64,000 nt of DNA from Glaciozyma antarctica PI12 (Eukaryota; Basidiomycota; Microbotryomycetes; Kriegeriales; Camptobasidiaceae), in contig KZ627152.1 of the NCBI GenBank assembly GCA_002917775.1, forward strand, positions 474,641 to 538,640, in the 5' to 3' direction. Within the stretch, counting starts at the first letter, position 1. The number at the start of each line of letters is the position of its first letter. The position numbers and the translations under genes are program-made. Below, piece after piece: positions 1 through 10,905 of this stretch. Below the pieces are notes generated by a model. It made no database searches. It saw nothing but the letters and a program-made list of their open reading frames with translations, and was not told the DNA's origin.

Positions 1-678
1 TCCCTCAGCTCCTTGATACCCTCTGAGAGAGTAAAACCTTTAGAATAAGAGATGGGTTCCACGCCAAAGACCCTCGCTGGTCCAACGCCGACATTGGTAC
101 GCCTTCGTCCCTCTCCCGAGTTTCCGACTCGCAGGGCAGGTTCTCACCTTCCTGCCACAGATCCTGCACCCGTGGCTTCGGGCACTTTGTAATTAGCCTT
201 ATTCTTGCTGGACGAGAAGGACGGAAGGAGGAAGCCCGCTGGGCCAAGGAGGGCAAAAGGACCCGCGAAGCGTTCACTCCTCATCGCTGTCACTGGATTA
301 AGCGATGGACAAGGGGAAGATCCGTTCTTCCCAATTTAAGATGAAACTGCAATAGCCAAATTGCAAGGCTGGACGGGAGAGAAGGAGCTTGCTCGACCTT
401 TTTCGGAGTCCGTCGCGTGCGGAGCTCCGCACTCATTCACGCGACGAGGTGCTGCTTTTGAAGCTCAGCTGAACGTCTCGTTCACCGCTCATTTAAGTCT
501 CTGCTAGAATCCTTCTGTTGATGCGTCTGCTCGCTCCATCGTCGAAGCTCAAACAGTGGGAGACGGTCGAGAAGCAGTCAGAAATGGGTCAAGAGACCGA
601 AAGAGCCGACCAGCCTCTCTTGAGCAACGACCACCACCCAGCTCTCACCAAACACCCTTAGCCACACCCACAGCACCC
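1..678. other. Left-edge stretch without a recognised gene
   Basis: Only short overlapping open frames with no recognisable domain are present on either strand. The last hundred or so bases are the likely promoter and leader of the small gene that starts at 679. I see no tRNA, repeat or mobile element here. Confidence 0.5.
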
Positions 679-1356
679 ATGGAAGGCCTCGTCGACTCCA
701 ACCCTACTCTCGCCCAGAAGCTCGCGTTCGAGCAACAGCTGTTCGCCGAAGGGTCCGTCCCCCCACCTCCTCTCAGCGCCCCACTCACCCCAAGCTCCAC
801 AGCTCCACCCCGGAGGCCCAAGCAGCCGACCACGCCGCCGTCGAAGCGCGCCGCGCCGAGATCCTAGCCGCCAAATCGGCCGAAGGCAAGGCGGAGGTGG
901 ACCACGTACGTCTCTCCTCACCCTCGTTCGGTGGGTGCTGATGATGCGTGTAGGCGAAGGAGGTTGCGGCGGCGCATTTGGAGCAGGGCCCTGGGTTCGC
1001 GGGAGTCGAGGTTCCGCCGCAGGTGGCTTCGCGCCTCTTGTTCGAGGAGAAGCTGTTCGCCGAGGGGTCCGTTTACCTTCCTCTCCTGCGCGTGGGGATC
1101 AGCTAATGAGGGGGATTCAGAGCTGCCGATGCGGCGGAGCATGAGCAAGTCGAGAAGCGTCGCGAGGAGATCCTGGCAGCCAAGGTGGCGGCTGCAAAAG
1201 CGGAGGTGGACCATGTGCGTTGCTCTCTCGCTGCGTTGGGAGGAAGGGACGGGAGCTGATGATAGGATGTTTTTGCAGGCCAAGGCGGTTGCGGCAGCTC
1301 ACCGTGCGGAGCATGGAGACGAGCCTGTCGTCGACCTCGCCAAGGTGACCGAGTGA
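679..1356 (+). CDS. Small alanine/glutamate-rich protein built of an internal tandem duplication
   Basis: I do not recognise the family. Five exons fit cleanly: 679-752, 803-905, 954-1066, 1121-1214 and 1279-1356. The protein is short, hydrophilic and probably helical, and it consists of two copies of one unit. Each copy has a segment ending LFAEG, then a helix with RRxEILAAK and KAEVDH, then AKxVAAAH. The first intron of each unit lies after GG of the LFAEG glycine codon (phase 2), and the second lies directly after the KAEVDH histidine (phase 0), so exons and introns were copied together. The start is the ATG at 679, just before the first unit; an upstream frame starting at 556 has no support from the repeat. 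There is no signal peptide or membrane segment. The function is unknown. Confidence 0.75.
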
Positions 1357-1796
1357 GGTGGGTGCTTCGGTTCCTCGCGCGAGAGCCTCGCTGACGTTAG
1401 ACTGGTACCTGCAGCATAGTCGCACTCTCGTGGAGTTGGTTCGAGTAAGGGCCTGGTGGTGGCGGGAGTGTACTTGCAGTTTCTTTCGTTCTGGAGAATA
1501 ATTCGTGCTTCGTGCGAGGGGGAACGACTCTGCTCGAACTGCTCGGTGGATTTTCGAGTGGCCTGTTGATCTACCCTGATTCAAAACCACCCTCGAAGCC
1601 ACGATACAGACGCCGGACGACGCAGCGAAGTCTCAAGCCCTCGTTCCGGCGACACCTTCCCCAACTTTCCTGCGATCTCCTGGCATCTGCGATCTCTCTC
1701 CTCCTACTTCTCGAAGTACTCCGCCGTCGACGCAGCGCAGGTTGTCGTACCGAGGAGCGACGAGAGCACCCGCCAACTCAACCCACTTCGCAACGT

Positions 1797-1838
1797 CGCT
1801 CGCTCGCTCGCTCGCTCCTCTCTCTCCTCTCTCTCTCG
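1797..1838. repeat. CGCT microsatellite running into a CT-rich tract
   Basis: About five tandem CGCT units are followed by a CTCTCT-type pyrimidine tract. They lie in the roughly 680-base gap between the duplicated small gene and the end of the phosphatase-subunit gene. Nothing else is recognisable in that gap. Confidence 0.7.
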
Positions 1839-2036
1839 CAGGCATCGCAGAACAAGTCCAGGAGCCAACAAATCTCGAGTACAAGTATGTAACTAAAAAA
1901 GGGAAAGTAAAACCATGATCAAGAACAATGTCGCTCGAAATGTATCAGGAGGAAGGGGGGGAAATACGCTGTACAAAGATGAGCTCCCTTAAACAACTAG
2001 AGAGCGCCAGAATATGCGACTATACAGCCACCCTCC

Positions 2037-4607
2037 CTACCCCACAATCGCTGGCGCTCCCCTCCCTCCAAACGCCCCCGCAAAAGCATCCAGCGGCGTA
2101 GGCACCTCATCCCTACTCGGCGTACTCGCCCCCGACCCTCCATTGACCGAACTCGTCGCCGAGCCAGCAAAGAAGGCGCCACAGAGGGTTGAGGCAGAGG
2201 AGGGCGGTGCGCGTCGAGTTGCGAAGTCGGCGAGGGGGAGGTTGTGCCCTTCTGCTGGGCCAGAGAGGCCGAGAGAGGATGGGGCGGAGGAGGTGTGGAA
2301 GCAATACTGCGCGCGAGGGATCAGTACGGCTCGAACGACGAGGAGGGAAGGACGCACGCGATCGAGGAAACTCGAGAAATTTGAAGGGCCACTAGGCCTC
2401 GCTCCGTCCAAACTCGGATTCTCTTGCACGCTCTCGGGCGATGCGCTCGTACTGAGCGTACCCAACGAGCTTGCCGGGCTCCACAGCTCCTCCGGACTCG
2501 TAGTCGGGTACAGCGGTGGAGAGCGAGACCGCTGGGGCGAGGAGGATTGGGGCGACATGGCGGGAGAAGGGACGGGGGAGATGGCGGGGGAGGCGAAGGG
2601 GGATTCGTTGCGTCGGTGGGCGCGGAAGGAAGGGGGCTGGAGAGGGGTGTAGTGGGGAGGGATGCCGCCGCCGTGCGAAGAGGGGTGGTGGTGAGGAGGT
2701 TTCGCGCTGGACGGACCGCCGGGGAACGAATGGTGTCGGGATCGAGGGGAGGGCTCGGCAACGGGGAGGTAGGGCTTGTAGGCGTTGTAGATGCTCGCCA
2801 TGTCGTGTTCGGCGGGTGGGGACGGAGGGCGATGTTGCGAGCGGGCCGCGTAGGGAGGGTAGGTGGGGCGCTTGCCGAACGAGGCGCCAAAGTCGGGGAG
2901 GAGGGGCTGGGTGCGAGGAAGAGGGGAGGACGGCTTGAGGGGTTCGGGGAAAACGGTCGCGGGCATGCCGTTGACGAGCGTCGTCGTGTACGGCTTCGGC
3001 GGCGATCCAGGCTGGAGCGCGTTCGTCGATCGAGGACTTGACATCTTGAGCGAGTTGCCAAAGTCGTATCGGTTCGAGAACGCCGACGTGGATCCCTCGG
3101 TGAACGCGCGCGGGTTGGCGTGGAGTGGCGAAGGATCGTGGTCGTCCTGAACGAGTCGATCGAGTTCGCGCCGAAGGTCCGCCATGCGGTCGTCCTGCTG
3201 TCCTGGGTTCGCGAGGGACCAGGTCTGGCGGTTAGACGACGTCGAGGAAGCGATGATGGTGTTGGAGAGTCCCGAGGGCTTCGGCGCAGCCTTCTTGGCG
3301 AATTCAACGCGCTGCGAGCGATGAGAAGTCAGCACACCATCTCCAGAACGACGACGAGGAAAGGAACGCACGTAGTTGGCTCCACCATTGTTGTCCCAAA
3401 TCTCGCGCCCTCCGACCGTATACCGCACCGCAACAAACATCGTCTTCTCCTCGATCTTCGTGAGCATATCCTGCAGCCGAATGCTGAAGACGAAACGATC
3501 CGACATGGGCCCCATCGACTCGAGATGGTCCGCCGACACCTCGCTAACCGTCTGCCACTCATCGAGCGTAAACCGCACCGCGACCCACTTCTCAAACGCC
3601 AAATTCTTGACCCTCACGACTCCCCTCAAGCTCTTCCCATCCTGCGCAATCTCGAGCGTCTCGATGTACGCGTCCCGTTCCCGATCGAGCGTCCGAGGGA
3701 AGTTGGGAAGCTTGAGGAAGAGCTCGCCCGCTTGCGCCGAAGCCATCGCAGGGAAGGGGAACGCCTCGGGTTCGTCCTCCGTCTCCGTCTCGACGGGACT
3801 TCCGCTCCTGCTCACCGCCGCCGGTCGCTGCTGAGCGAGAAAGTGCTTGACGTGCTCGAGCTGAGTGTCGAAGTGGACGTATTTGCACGTCGGCGTAGCG
3901 GGTTCCGAGCGGGCCTGAGCGCGGCGAGAGGAGGGTTCGTCGAGGGTTGCGAGAGGTTTGAGCGAGCTCCGAACGAGTTCGCCGCTCTTCTTCCGCACCA
4001 TCGCCGTCTTGCGATGTGAGAACGACGACTTGATGCTCTTGGCGTGCGCGGCCTGTGATAGGGAGGGGGAGAGGTAATCGGACGCCGACTTGACGTGTCC
4101 GGGGCGGAAGGCGACGGGAACGGGGATGGGGACGAGAGGGACGCTCGTTTCGCCAAACGAGAAGGCGGTCGAGACGACGACGGGTCGCTGGGCGGTAGGA
4201 GCGACGATGGACGACGTCGGTTGCTCGCTCTGAGACTCCGAATCATCCCCCTGCGCTGATCCCTCCTGCGACGACGGACCGTCCGAAGAAGCGTCTGCTG
4301 GCGTGAAGCCAAACAGCTTCTCCCTCCTCGGCTTGTTGTGAGTGATCCCGCTCGAAGGACCTGCGACCGCCGATCCGTGGTGCGTCGAGTGATGCGAATG
4401 GTGGTGCCGAGCGTGGCCTGCACGATCTTCAGGACCAGGAGAGGCGGGTTGGACGAAGATGAAGGAGGAGGAAGGGGAGGGGAGAAGGGAGTCGGACGAC
4501 TGAGAGCGCATATGGTGCCTTGGCGGTCGATCTTCGGCGGTTCGCTGGTGGGAAGGTAGGTGGACCGTGGTTGGCGAGGTGGAAGGAGAGACTGGGGCGT
4601 AGGGCAT
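2037..4607 (-). CDS. Protein phosphatase 1 regulatory (glycogen-targeting) subunit with CBM21 domain
   Basis: This is the Gac1/Pig1-type subunit that brings protein phosphatase 1 to glycogen. A PP1-docking RVxF-type motif (KYVHF) lies in the first third, at about residue 245. A CBM21 carbohydrate-binding module follows in the middle, with VRVKNLAFEKWVAVRF, DRFVFSI and DNNGGANY. The long C-terminal half is low-complexity and rich in Ser, Pro and His, as is usual for fungal members. Two introns are inferred at 2307-2357 (51 bases) and 3312-3371 (60 bases). Both are multiples of three and free of stops, so the open frame runs through them. The start is the ATG at 4607 (MPYAP); the frame extends upstream only from a TTG. 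Two GTGCGT donors further upstream suggest a spliced 5' leader. Its role in glycogen metabolism follows from the family, not from context. Confidence 0.85.
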   Translation of the reverse strand: MPYAPVSPSTSPTTVHLPSHQRTAEDRPPRHHMRSQSSDSLLPSPSSSFIFVQPASPGPEDRAGHARHHHSHHSTHHGSAVAGPSSGITHNKPRREKLFGFTPADASSDGPSSQEGSAQGDDSESQSEQPTSSIVAPTAQRPVVVSTAFSFGETSVPLVPIPVPVAFRPGHVKSASDYLSPSLSQAAHAKSIKSSFSHRKTAMVRKKSGELVRSSLKPLATLDEPSSRRAQARSEPATPTCKYVHFDTQLEHVKHFLAQQRPAAVSRSGSPVETETEDEPEAFPFPAMASAQAGELFLKLPNFPRTLDRERDAYIETLEIAQDGKSLRGVVRVKNLAFEKWVAVRFTLDEWQTVSEVSADHLESMGPMSDRFVFSIRLQDMLTKIEEKTMFVAVRYTVGGREIWDNNGGANYVRSFPRRRSGDGVLTSHRSQRVEFAKKAAPKPSGLSNTIIASSTSSNRQTWSLANPGQQDDRMADLRRELDRLVQDDHDPSPLHANPRAFTEGSTSAFSNRYDFGNSLKMSSPRSTNALQPGSPPKPYTTTLVNGMPATVFPEPLKPSSPLPRTQPLLPDFGASFGKRPTYPPYAARSQHRPPSPPAEHDMASIYNAYKPYLPVAEPSPRSRHHSFPGGPSSAKPPHHHPSSHGGGIPPHYTPLQPPSFRAHRRNESPFASPAISPVPSPAMSPQSSSPQRSRSPPLYPTTSPEELWSPASSLGTLSTSASPESVQENPSLDGARPSGPSNFSSFLDRVRPSLLVVRAVLIPRAQYCFHTSSAPSSLGLSGPAEGHNLPLADFATRRAPPSSASTLCGAFFAGSATSSVNGGSGASTPSRDEVPTPLDAFAGAFGGRGAPAIVG

Positions 4608-6429
4608 CGCTGGATCTGGTGATAGACGTGATAGAGTCGGTGGGAAGGACGTGAGATTCGGGAAAGAGGTGATGGAGGACGCGAAGGTGTTGGTAGCGAT
4701 ATCGGACCACAACGCGGGGGAGGAGAGTGACGGAGGGGAGAGTCGCCTTTTTTTACGTTTGCTGAACGAGTCTAGAGGAGGAAGGGTCCAATATCGTCAG
4801 TGGGTGCAGTTCGTCGCCGAGAAGAGTTGGGAGGCCGAGCGGCGGGCGAACGCCGAGCGGCGAATCCTGGGCCTGTGGCTCCAGCGCCTCGAGATCTACG
4901 AACTCGATACGGCAGCAAAGGATAGGAAGGAGCGCAGGCGGTGGGCGAGGGAAGGATGGCGGGGATCGGCAGGAACGCGTTCACGAGAGAGAGAACGCAC
5001 CTTGAGCGATCTATCCCAAAGCCGAGGGTTTGAGAAGAGAGCTCTGGCCGTGCAAGAATGTAGTCTGTAGGAACGCAAGAAGGGGAGAACTTCAGCTAGC
5101 AGTCCCTCCCAACGACTCCCTCGCCTGCACCCCGTTGCGCCCGCTGGGTGTTTCGAATTCGCGAACGCACCTTGTGACCTGCTGACGACTGCTAGCCGCG
5201 GAGAGGGCTGTAAGGAGGTCCTTGATAAACGCCTGTAGGCCGTGGCGAGTCGGCAAGGCGAGAGAGAGTCGAGAAGAGAAGGGCGGGGGCCCAAGGGGAC
5301 GTTGGGGGTGTGATGGGCTGGGTTCGATCGTGCCTTGGAAAGATCAGCCGGGAGGGGGTGAAGAGGTGCGTGAGCTGTTGGGGCAGACGGTACGTTAGCT
5401 CTGAAGTCGTCTGAGTCGCGCCAGCTGAGTGGCGAAGGCGTGCGTTGTCGAATGAAGGGCAGGCGAAAGGGCGATAGGAGGAACGGCACTTGCCTGGAGA
5501 ACGCTGGGCTGAGGTGGGCGCCTGGGGTAGTGGCAGCTGCTGGTAGAGGTGGTACTGGTGGTCGAGGAGATGCTGTACAATGCGAGGTGCTCAAGCTTGA
5601 AGGGAAAGGAGCAAAAGACGACCAGCTCCCGCTCGGAGAGACAAACGATCTCTTGATCGGCCTCCGAGATTTAGTCAATTCTCCCTTCCCTCGTTCATTC
5701 AGATCCACCGTTTTGATAGACAGCAGGAATGTAGCTAGACAGGTCACACCAGAGCAGCAGAGGAAACACCAGCAACAGCCCCCAGCAACCGCTCCGAGTC
5801 GCTCACCGCTGCAGGAGTGCCGCACGCGACGAGAAAACTCTGCTCTCTCCAACGTACCGCAGTCTCTATTAAATACACTAGAACCCCTTCTCCGCTGGGG
5901 AGCTCCGTGCTGGCTCCAAAAGAAACGGAGGGAAGACATCGATCTCGCCCCATTCGCTACCGACCGGACTTCCGGGCCCACTCCTCTCCTCCTTCCCTTC
6001 TCCTCTCCCAATCTCCTCCCCCACCACTCCTCAACTGCACCACGCCCATGCCGCAGCTCTACAGCGTGCCTTCCTCAAGGAGAGATCCTGCTCACTACTC
6101 CGTCATGCCGGGCAAAGTGGGTCGAGGTCAATCGCAGGACCATCGAATTGATCGCACTTTAAAACCTTTTGTTCCAATTCTTCGCCGAGGACTTGAGTAG
6201 TGCAGCGAATGCTCTTTCTTCTGCCCCTTTGCGTTGGCTTCTGCTCGCGGAACACCGAGCGCGCTTGCGCGCTAAGAAACCCCTCGCTACCGAGCGCGAG
6301 CGCCTTTCGCAGATCATCAGTCACTCCTTCTTTTGCGACGCGTTCGACGACGACACACTCGCTCCCATTCCTCGCAAAGATCTCTCTTCTCCCAAACCAC
6401 TGCTCCATCTAACCCCTAGGTAAATTCCG
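4608..6429. other. Upstream region of the PP1 subunit gene; no convincing gene
   Basis: This 1.8 kb lies between the start of the phosphatase-subunit gene and the 3' end of the Pfs2 gene, both on the minus strand. It has a 371-codon minus-strand open frame (4896-6011) with Ser/Pro/Arg composition, no domain and an implausible start, so I do not call it. Minus-strand AAGGTGCGTTC donors near 4995 and 5170 fit a spliced 5' leader of the phosphatase-subunit gene. Confidence 0.5.
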
Positions 6430-8739
6430 TTAATAAGGTCTCCCCCTCCCCCTCCCTCCACCACCCCACTGTCCCTGCCCTCCCTGGCCCCCTCCAAACG
6501 TATTGAGCGCGTCCTGCTGACTCGGCAGCGGTCCTCCTCTCCGCATCCCCGCTCCTCCTTGTCCTCCTCCATCACCACCGCCGCCGTTATAACCCCCTTG
6601 TTGACCCTGCGGAGGTCCGCCGTACCCTCCTCCTCCCTGTCCACCACCGTACCCTCCTCCTCCGCCACCGTACCCGCCTTGCTGACCTTGGGGCGGGCCT
6701 CCGTACCCTCCTCCTCCTCCTCCCTGCTGGCCACCACCGTATCCTCCCTGCTGCTGCTGCCCTCCATACCCTCCTCCCCCTCCTCCTCCTCCTCCTCCAC
6801 CACCACCAGCTCCCCCACCAAAGCCCGGAATGAACCCCTCCCCTCCACCGCCTCCAAAGAACCCGGGCGCAGGTGGTCTGAACCCACCTCCGCCGCCGCC
6901 GGCGTCGAAGTTTCGTTGCTGCCCGGAGCCTCCGGTGATGCGAGGGCGGTTGTCGGAGAAGCGGTTGAGGCCGGGGACGAAGTCTTCTTCTGTGGGTGTA
7001 GGGGGGGTTAGCGAGGCGTAGAGGGAGAGGAGAAACGGAACGTACCTTCATCATCCTCCTTCGCACCCAACTCCCTCGCCCTATCCCTCCCCAAATGAAA
7101 CCTATCTCCCAAAACCCTCTGCCCAGGCCTCCCGCGACTCCAGAACCTCGTCGTATGGTCGTTACTCGCGCTACAAAGGAGGTGACCGAGCGGGTGGAAC
7201 GCGAGGGACCACACGTTGGATTCGTGCGCAAACTCGAGCTGGTCCTTGAACGCGAGGTCGGGCATCGACCAGTGGATAATGGAGCCTTCTGAGCCGCCGG
7301 AGACGAGGATGTCGTCGTGGATTGGGTGCCAGGCGATTGCTGTTAAAAGCGACATCAGCGAGCGAACGTTGTGGAGAGGGGAAAGGACGTACAGCAAACT
7401 TCCTTTTTTGTGCCCTCGCAGCGTGACGAGCTCCTTCATCGCGCGAATGTCAAAGACCTTGACGAGCTGGTCCCTCGAGGCAGTCGCGACGAGGTTTCCG
7501 GAAGGACTCCAGGCGCACGCTTGTACAGTGTTCTTGTGGCCGTGACTGCGTCCTCGCGAGGTCAGCAGCCTTCAGCGCAGTCGAAGCGAGGAAGAACGTA
7601 CAGTGTCGTGAGAACCTTTGAAGTACGAGGATCCCAGAACTTGATGAGGTTGTCCTTGGAGCCCGAGACGAGCAGTCCTTTCGTCGGGTGCCACTTGACG
7701 CACTTGACGTCCCATCCGTGTCCTGCGCAAACATCATGAGCTCCCTCCTCTCCGTACTCGCTTCCCGCACGCACCCGTGAGCGTCTTCTCCTCCTTCATC
7801 ATCTCAAAGTTCCACAGCTTGATCGTCCCATCGTCGCTCCCCGTCGCGAACCGCGCGTCGTTCGGGCTCCAAGTAATGTCGCGAATGCTCTCCTGGTGTC
7901 CTTGGAAGACCTGGAGGTTGTTCATGTTGGGCTGAAAGTACTTGATCACGCCGCTGTTGTCCGCCGAGATGAGCCACTGCCCCGAAGTCGACCATTCCAT
8001 CGCTCGCACCGCCGTATCGTGAGCCTACCGAGGGGTTAGAGGGAGTACGATACGAGGAGGAAGGAACGCACCTGGAGAATCGTCTCAAAGTTGAACGTGA
8101 GGCCGTTCCAGAGCGTAAACTCGCCGCTCGTCGAGCCAGTGAGGACGCGTCGAGCATCGGGAGTCCACTGCGCTCGCGGGTTAGCAACTGCACTCAGGTG
8201 GAAAGCTGGCTACTCGCCTTGACGATGTTGACAGGGCAACGGATCTTGTTCGTCGAGGTGTGGGCGTAGCGAGTGCAGAAAGAGGTCGACGAGTTGGTGT
8301 ACGCCGAAGGAGGGAGGAGCTGCGCCAGAGCAAGATCAGCGACGTCCCCAGCCGGCAACGTGGGCACACGCACATTGATCAAAAAGCTCGGGTTACTCCT
8401 CATAAACAGCTCGTCGTGGATATTGGTCTTGGTCGTCCGGAACTGCAGCACGCATCAGCTCCCTCCTCGCTCAGCCCAGAGCAACGAACGCACAATCTTC
8501 CACCTCTCCAATCCACCAAAAGGATCTACCGTCCTCCGCGGCCTCACGCGCTGCCTCTTCCCGTCGTGTCCCAGCTTCTCCTGCGCCGCGAGTGCCGCCA
8601 GCTCTGCTTCGCGATTGTCGAGCGGCGGTGGTTCGGGAGGGTCGTCCATGTGTTGTGGCTGCCATGCTGAAGGGGTGATGGAGAGGGAAGGAGGGAGGAG
8701 GTTCTGGAGGTCTAGAGGAGCGGGGTCGGCTGGTCCCAT
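6430..8739 (-). CDS. PFS2: Polyadenylation factor subunit Pfs2 (WDR33-like WD40 protein)
   Basis: This is the WD40 scaffold of the nuclear cleavage and polyadenylation factor. Eight exons can be set by frame and homology: 8494-8739, 8218-8442, 8072-8167, 7775-8024, 7602-7722, 7400-7545, 7046-7339 and 6430-6989. They add up to 645 residues with no break. The N-terminal part has the family's RPRRTVD segment. The repeats then carry [67 protein letters not shown] and [12 protein letters not shown]. After the propeller comes [12 protein letters not shown] and a long Gly/Tyr/Gln-rich tail ending in RGRGRPY. The second intron (8168-8217) has a GC donor. The intron at 7340-7399 uses a weak GTTTGC donor, chosen because the neighbouring GTACGT breaks the frame. 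Confidence 0.95.
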
Positions 8740-9038
8740 CGTCGCGAGGAAAGCAGGCCGGAGAGGCGAACGCTGAGAGATGCTGTGGGGATTCGAGGCG
8801 GTAGTGGTGCTTGGCTTTGTCGGGCGTTCAAGGGTTAGCTTAGGCGGCCGTCGAGGAGAGGGTGGTGAGCGGGTGTGGACAAGGACGAAGAGCGAGAGCT
8901 GCTCCGGCGTTGCTCTTCTCCTCCGTCCTCTTCCCCTCCAAGCCTTCTTCTCCCCTAGAACCTGCTCGTCCCTTTCGAAGCGCCCTAAACGAGTACCGTC
9001 TCTCACCCCCCACCTCAGCTCGAGCTCCCCGTCCCACC

Positions 9039-9744
9039 ATGTCCGGCGCATCGACCCCAGCAGCAGCAGCCGCAGCTGTTGAGCCTCTCCTCACTGACGA
9101 CGGCGATATCACCGACAAGGTACGCTTCCCTTACCCAGCTCGCACTATTAGCTCACGCTCCGCTCTCACCCAGCTCGAAGCCGTTCTTCAGCAAGTCTTC
9201 CGCCGCTACGCCTCCTCCCTCCCCTCCGACACCTCTCCCTCCCTCTCCACTCCCACTGCCCCTCTCGACATCTTCTCCAACGCCGTCACGCTCTCCCGGG
9301 AAGACCTGAATCGTTTCGCCACCGACACGAACGGGCAACGTGCGTCCTCTCAATCGGCGCAGCGCGGGAGGAGGGGAGCTGATGAGAGCGTGCAGCTATG
9401 ACGGACGAGACTTATGAGGAGATCAGCACGTTCTTGGATATGGTGGAAGGTCGGTTGACGTTCAAGGGGTTCTTCCAGCTTTACCAGCTACAAACGGGTT
9501 CGTCTCTCCTCGCTCTCTCCAGCTCCTCTCGCTTCAACTTCTACGCAAGCTCATTAAATAATTGCACGCAGAGAACGACGAGGAAGAGACGCGTAACGAC
9601 CTCACGGCTTGGGGGTTCACGCCTGATCTCGAGCTCGTTGAGACGCGGCGAGTGGAGGTGGATGAAGGGGTTCGGCCAGCGCTGGAGAGCCTGACGGGGC
9701 TAGGGCAGGGCGGGGAGAAGAAGGACGAGGAGGTGGTGGCGTAG
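9039..9744 (+). CDS. Conserved EF-hand-like protein, 173 residues
   Basis: Four exons (9039-9119, 9174-9339, 9396-9497, 9572-9744) give a continuous 173-residue protein. The core reads SREDLNRFATDTNG, then FLDMVEGRLTFKGFFQLYQLQTENDEEET and DLTAWGF. That looks like a pair of degenerate EF-hands: a D-x-[DN]-x-G-type loop followed by a helix and an F-x-x-x-Y-x-L-Q-T-E-N-D-x-x-E-T signature I associate with a conserved eukaryotic EF-hand-like family. Calcium binding is not assured because the loops are incomplete. The N-terminus is alanine-rich with no targeting signal. The first intron (54 bases) is a multiple of three and stop-free; I splice it because of its canonical ends and branch site. The exact function is unknown. 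Confidence 0.7.
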
Positions 9745-9935
9745 CGCCTGGAGGGAGAGATAGATACCCGACTAATGATACACCCCGCGATTCCTCGTTC
9801 GCGACGATCATCCCTCTCGAGAGATGCTTGTTCGAATCCGTATTAGTTTCCTATACACACAGCTTCCTCCTGTGCTGTCCCCATGCTCCCTCCGTTCCCA
9901 ACAATGCTCCTCCCCCATCCCCGCCAGCAGCAGCC

Positions 9936-10905
9936 TTACTTTGACTTGGCCTGCAACTTCTCCCACCTCTCCTCCTGATCACTCTCGACGAGGACCTTGC
10001 TCGCCTTCCAGAACTGAACGCAGTTGATAATCTGCTTCATCGCGCATACGGGGAACGATAGGAGGGCGATGAGTTGAGGCCACGTGAGGTTGCCGGCGAG
10101 CTTGAGCGCTTGAGTGGGGAGGAGGGCGAGGAGGTCGGTAGGGAGGGAGAGGAGGAGGGGTCCTAGGCCGAGGGGAGTGCTTGTCCACGACATGAGGTAG
10201 AGGGCGACGAAGAAGAGCTCGTTGCCGGCGCAGAAGAGGAAGAGGGTCGTCTGAGGTCGGCGTTAGCTGAGGCGTCCCCAGGGAGAGGAGGACGGGGGAC
10301 GCACGCTGTTGTTGTAGTACGAGTGGAGGATCCTGCTTTGCTTCTTCGAGACGGTCTTGTGGCTCGTGGAGCCAGAGATGAGGGAGCTGCGTGGGGGGGG
10401 GGTCGAGGCGCACAGAGAGATGGCGGGCAGCGAGAGTACTCACGCATACATGTGGATGTAGTGGCTGCTGAAGTCTAGCGTGATAAGGAACTGGAACAGC
10501 AGTGCCCACTGCGAGTACGCCGACGCGAGGAAGCACAGCAAGCACGAAGTCGTGCACCTTGAACCGACTCAGCTGCCGCCCACTCGACCCCAGCACGAGA
10601 GACTCACCGGTCCGTCACCATGTCCAGGATAGCGCCCAGCTTGCTCGTCTGCCCAAGTGCTCGAGCAGCCTGGCCGTCCACCGCGTCGAGCAGGCAACTG
10701 ATCACGTACGTCACGCTGCAGAACTTGGGGTGGGTGGACATGTAGGTCAAGCTCGCCGCCGCGAGGATCACTCGCGAGTAGCCTGCACGCGCATGGTCAG
10801 CAGGAGCACCAACTGGATGGTGGGAGTGTGCCTACCAATGAGGTTTGGGATGAACAGGTAAATGTTCTCATCTGTCCTGCCGCGAGGTACGCGAGCTGCT
10901 GCCAT
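9936..10905 (-). CDS. PIS1: Phosphatidylinositol synthase (CDP-diacylglycerol-inositol 3-phosphatidyltransferase)
   Basis: It makes phosphatidylinositol from CDP-diacylglycerol and myo-inositol in the endoplasmic reticulum membrane. Five exons (10836-10905, 10608-10782, 10444-10557, 10305-10386, 9936-10250) join in frame to 251 residues, the usual size. The CDP-alcohol phosphatidyltransferase signature D-G-x2-A-R-x8-G-x3-D-x3-D is complete: DAVDGQAARALGQTSKLGAI followed by LDMVTD. Other family blocks are DFSSHYIHMYASL, GSTSHKTVSK, LFLFCAGNELFFVALYL and FPVCAMKQIINCVQ. Several hydrophobic segments and a charged C-terminus agree. The start (MAAARVPRGRTDENIYLFIPN) is the ATG at 10905 and matches the normal N-terminal block. 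Confidence 0.97.

Noticed and set aside
4896-6011. 371-codon open frame on the minus strand upstream of the PP1 subunit
   Set aside because: No domain, Ser/Pro/Arg composition and donor-like sites inside it; more likely promoter and spliced 5' leader.
6321-6887. Glu/Val-rich 188-codon minus-strand frame
   Set aside because: It is the wrong frame of the glycine-rich Pfs2 tail, whose splice phases are fixed by the preceding exons.
9824-9850. GTTCGAATCC resembling a tRNA T-loop
   Set aside because: No acceptor stem, D-arm or anticodon arm can be formed with the preceding 80 bases.
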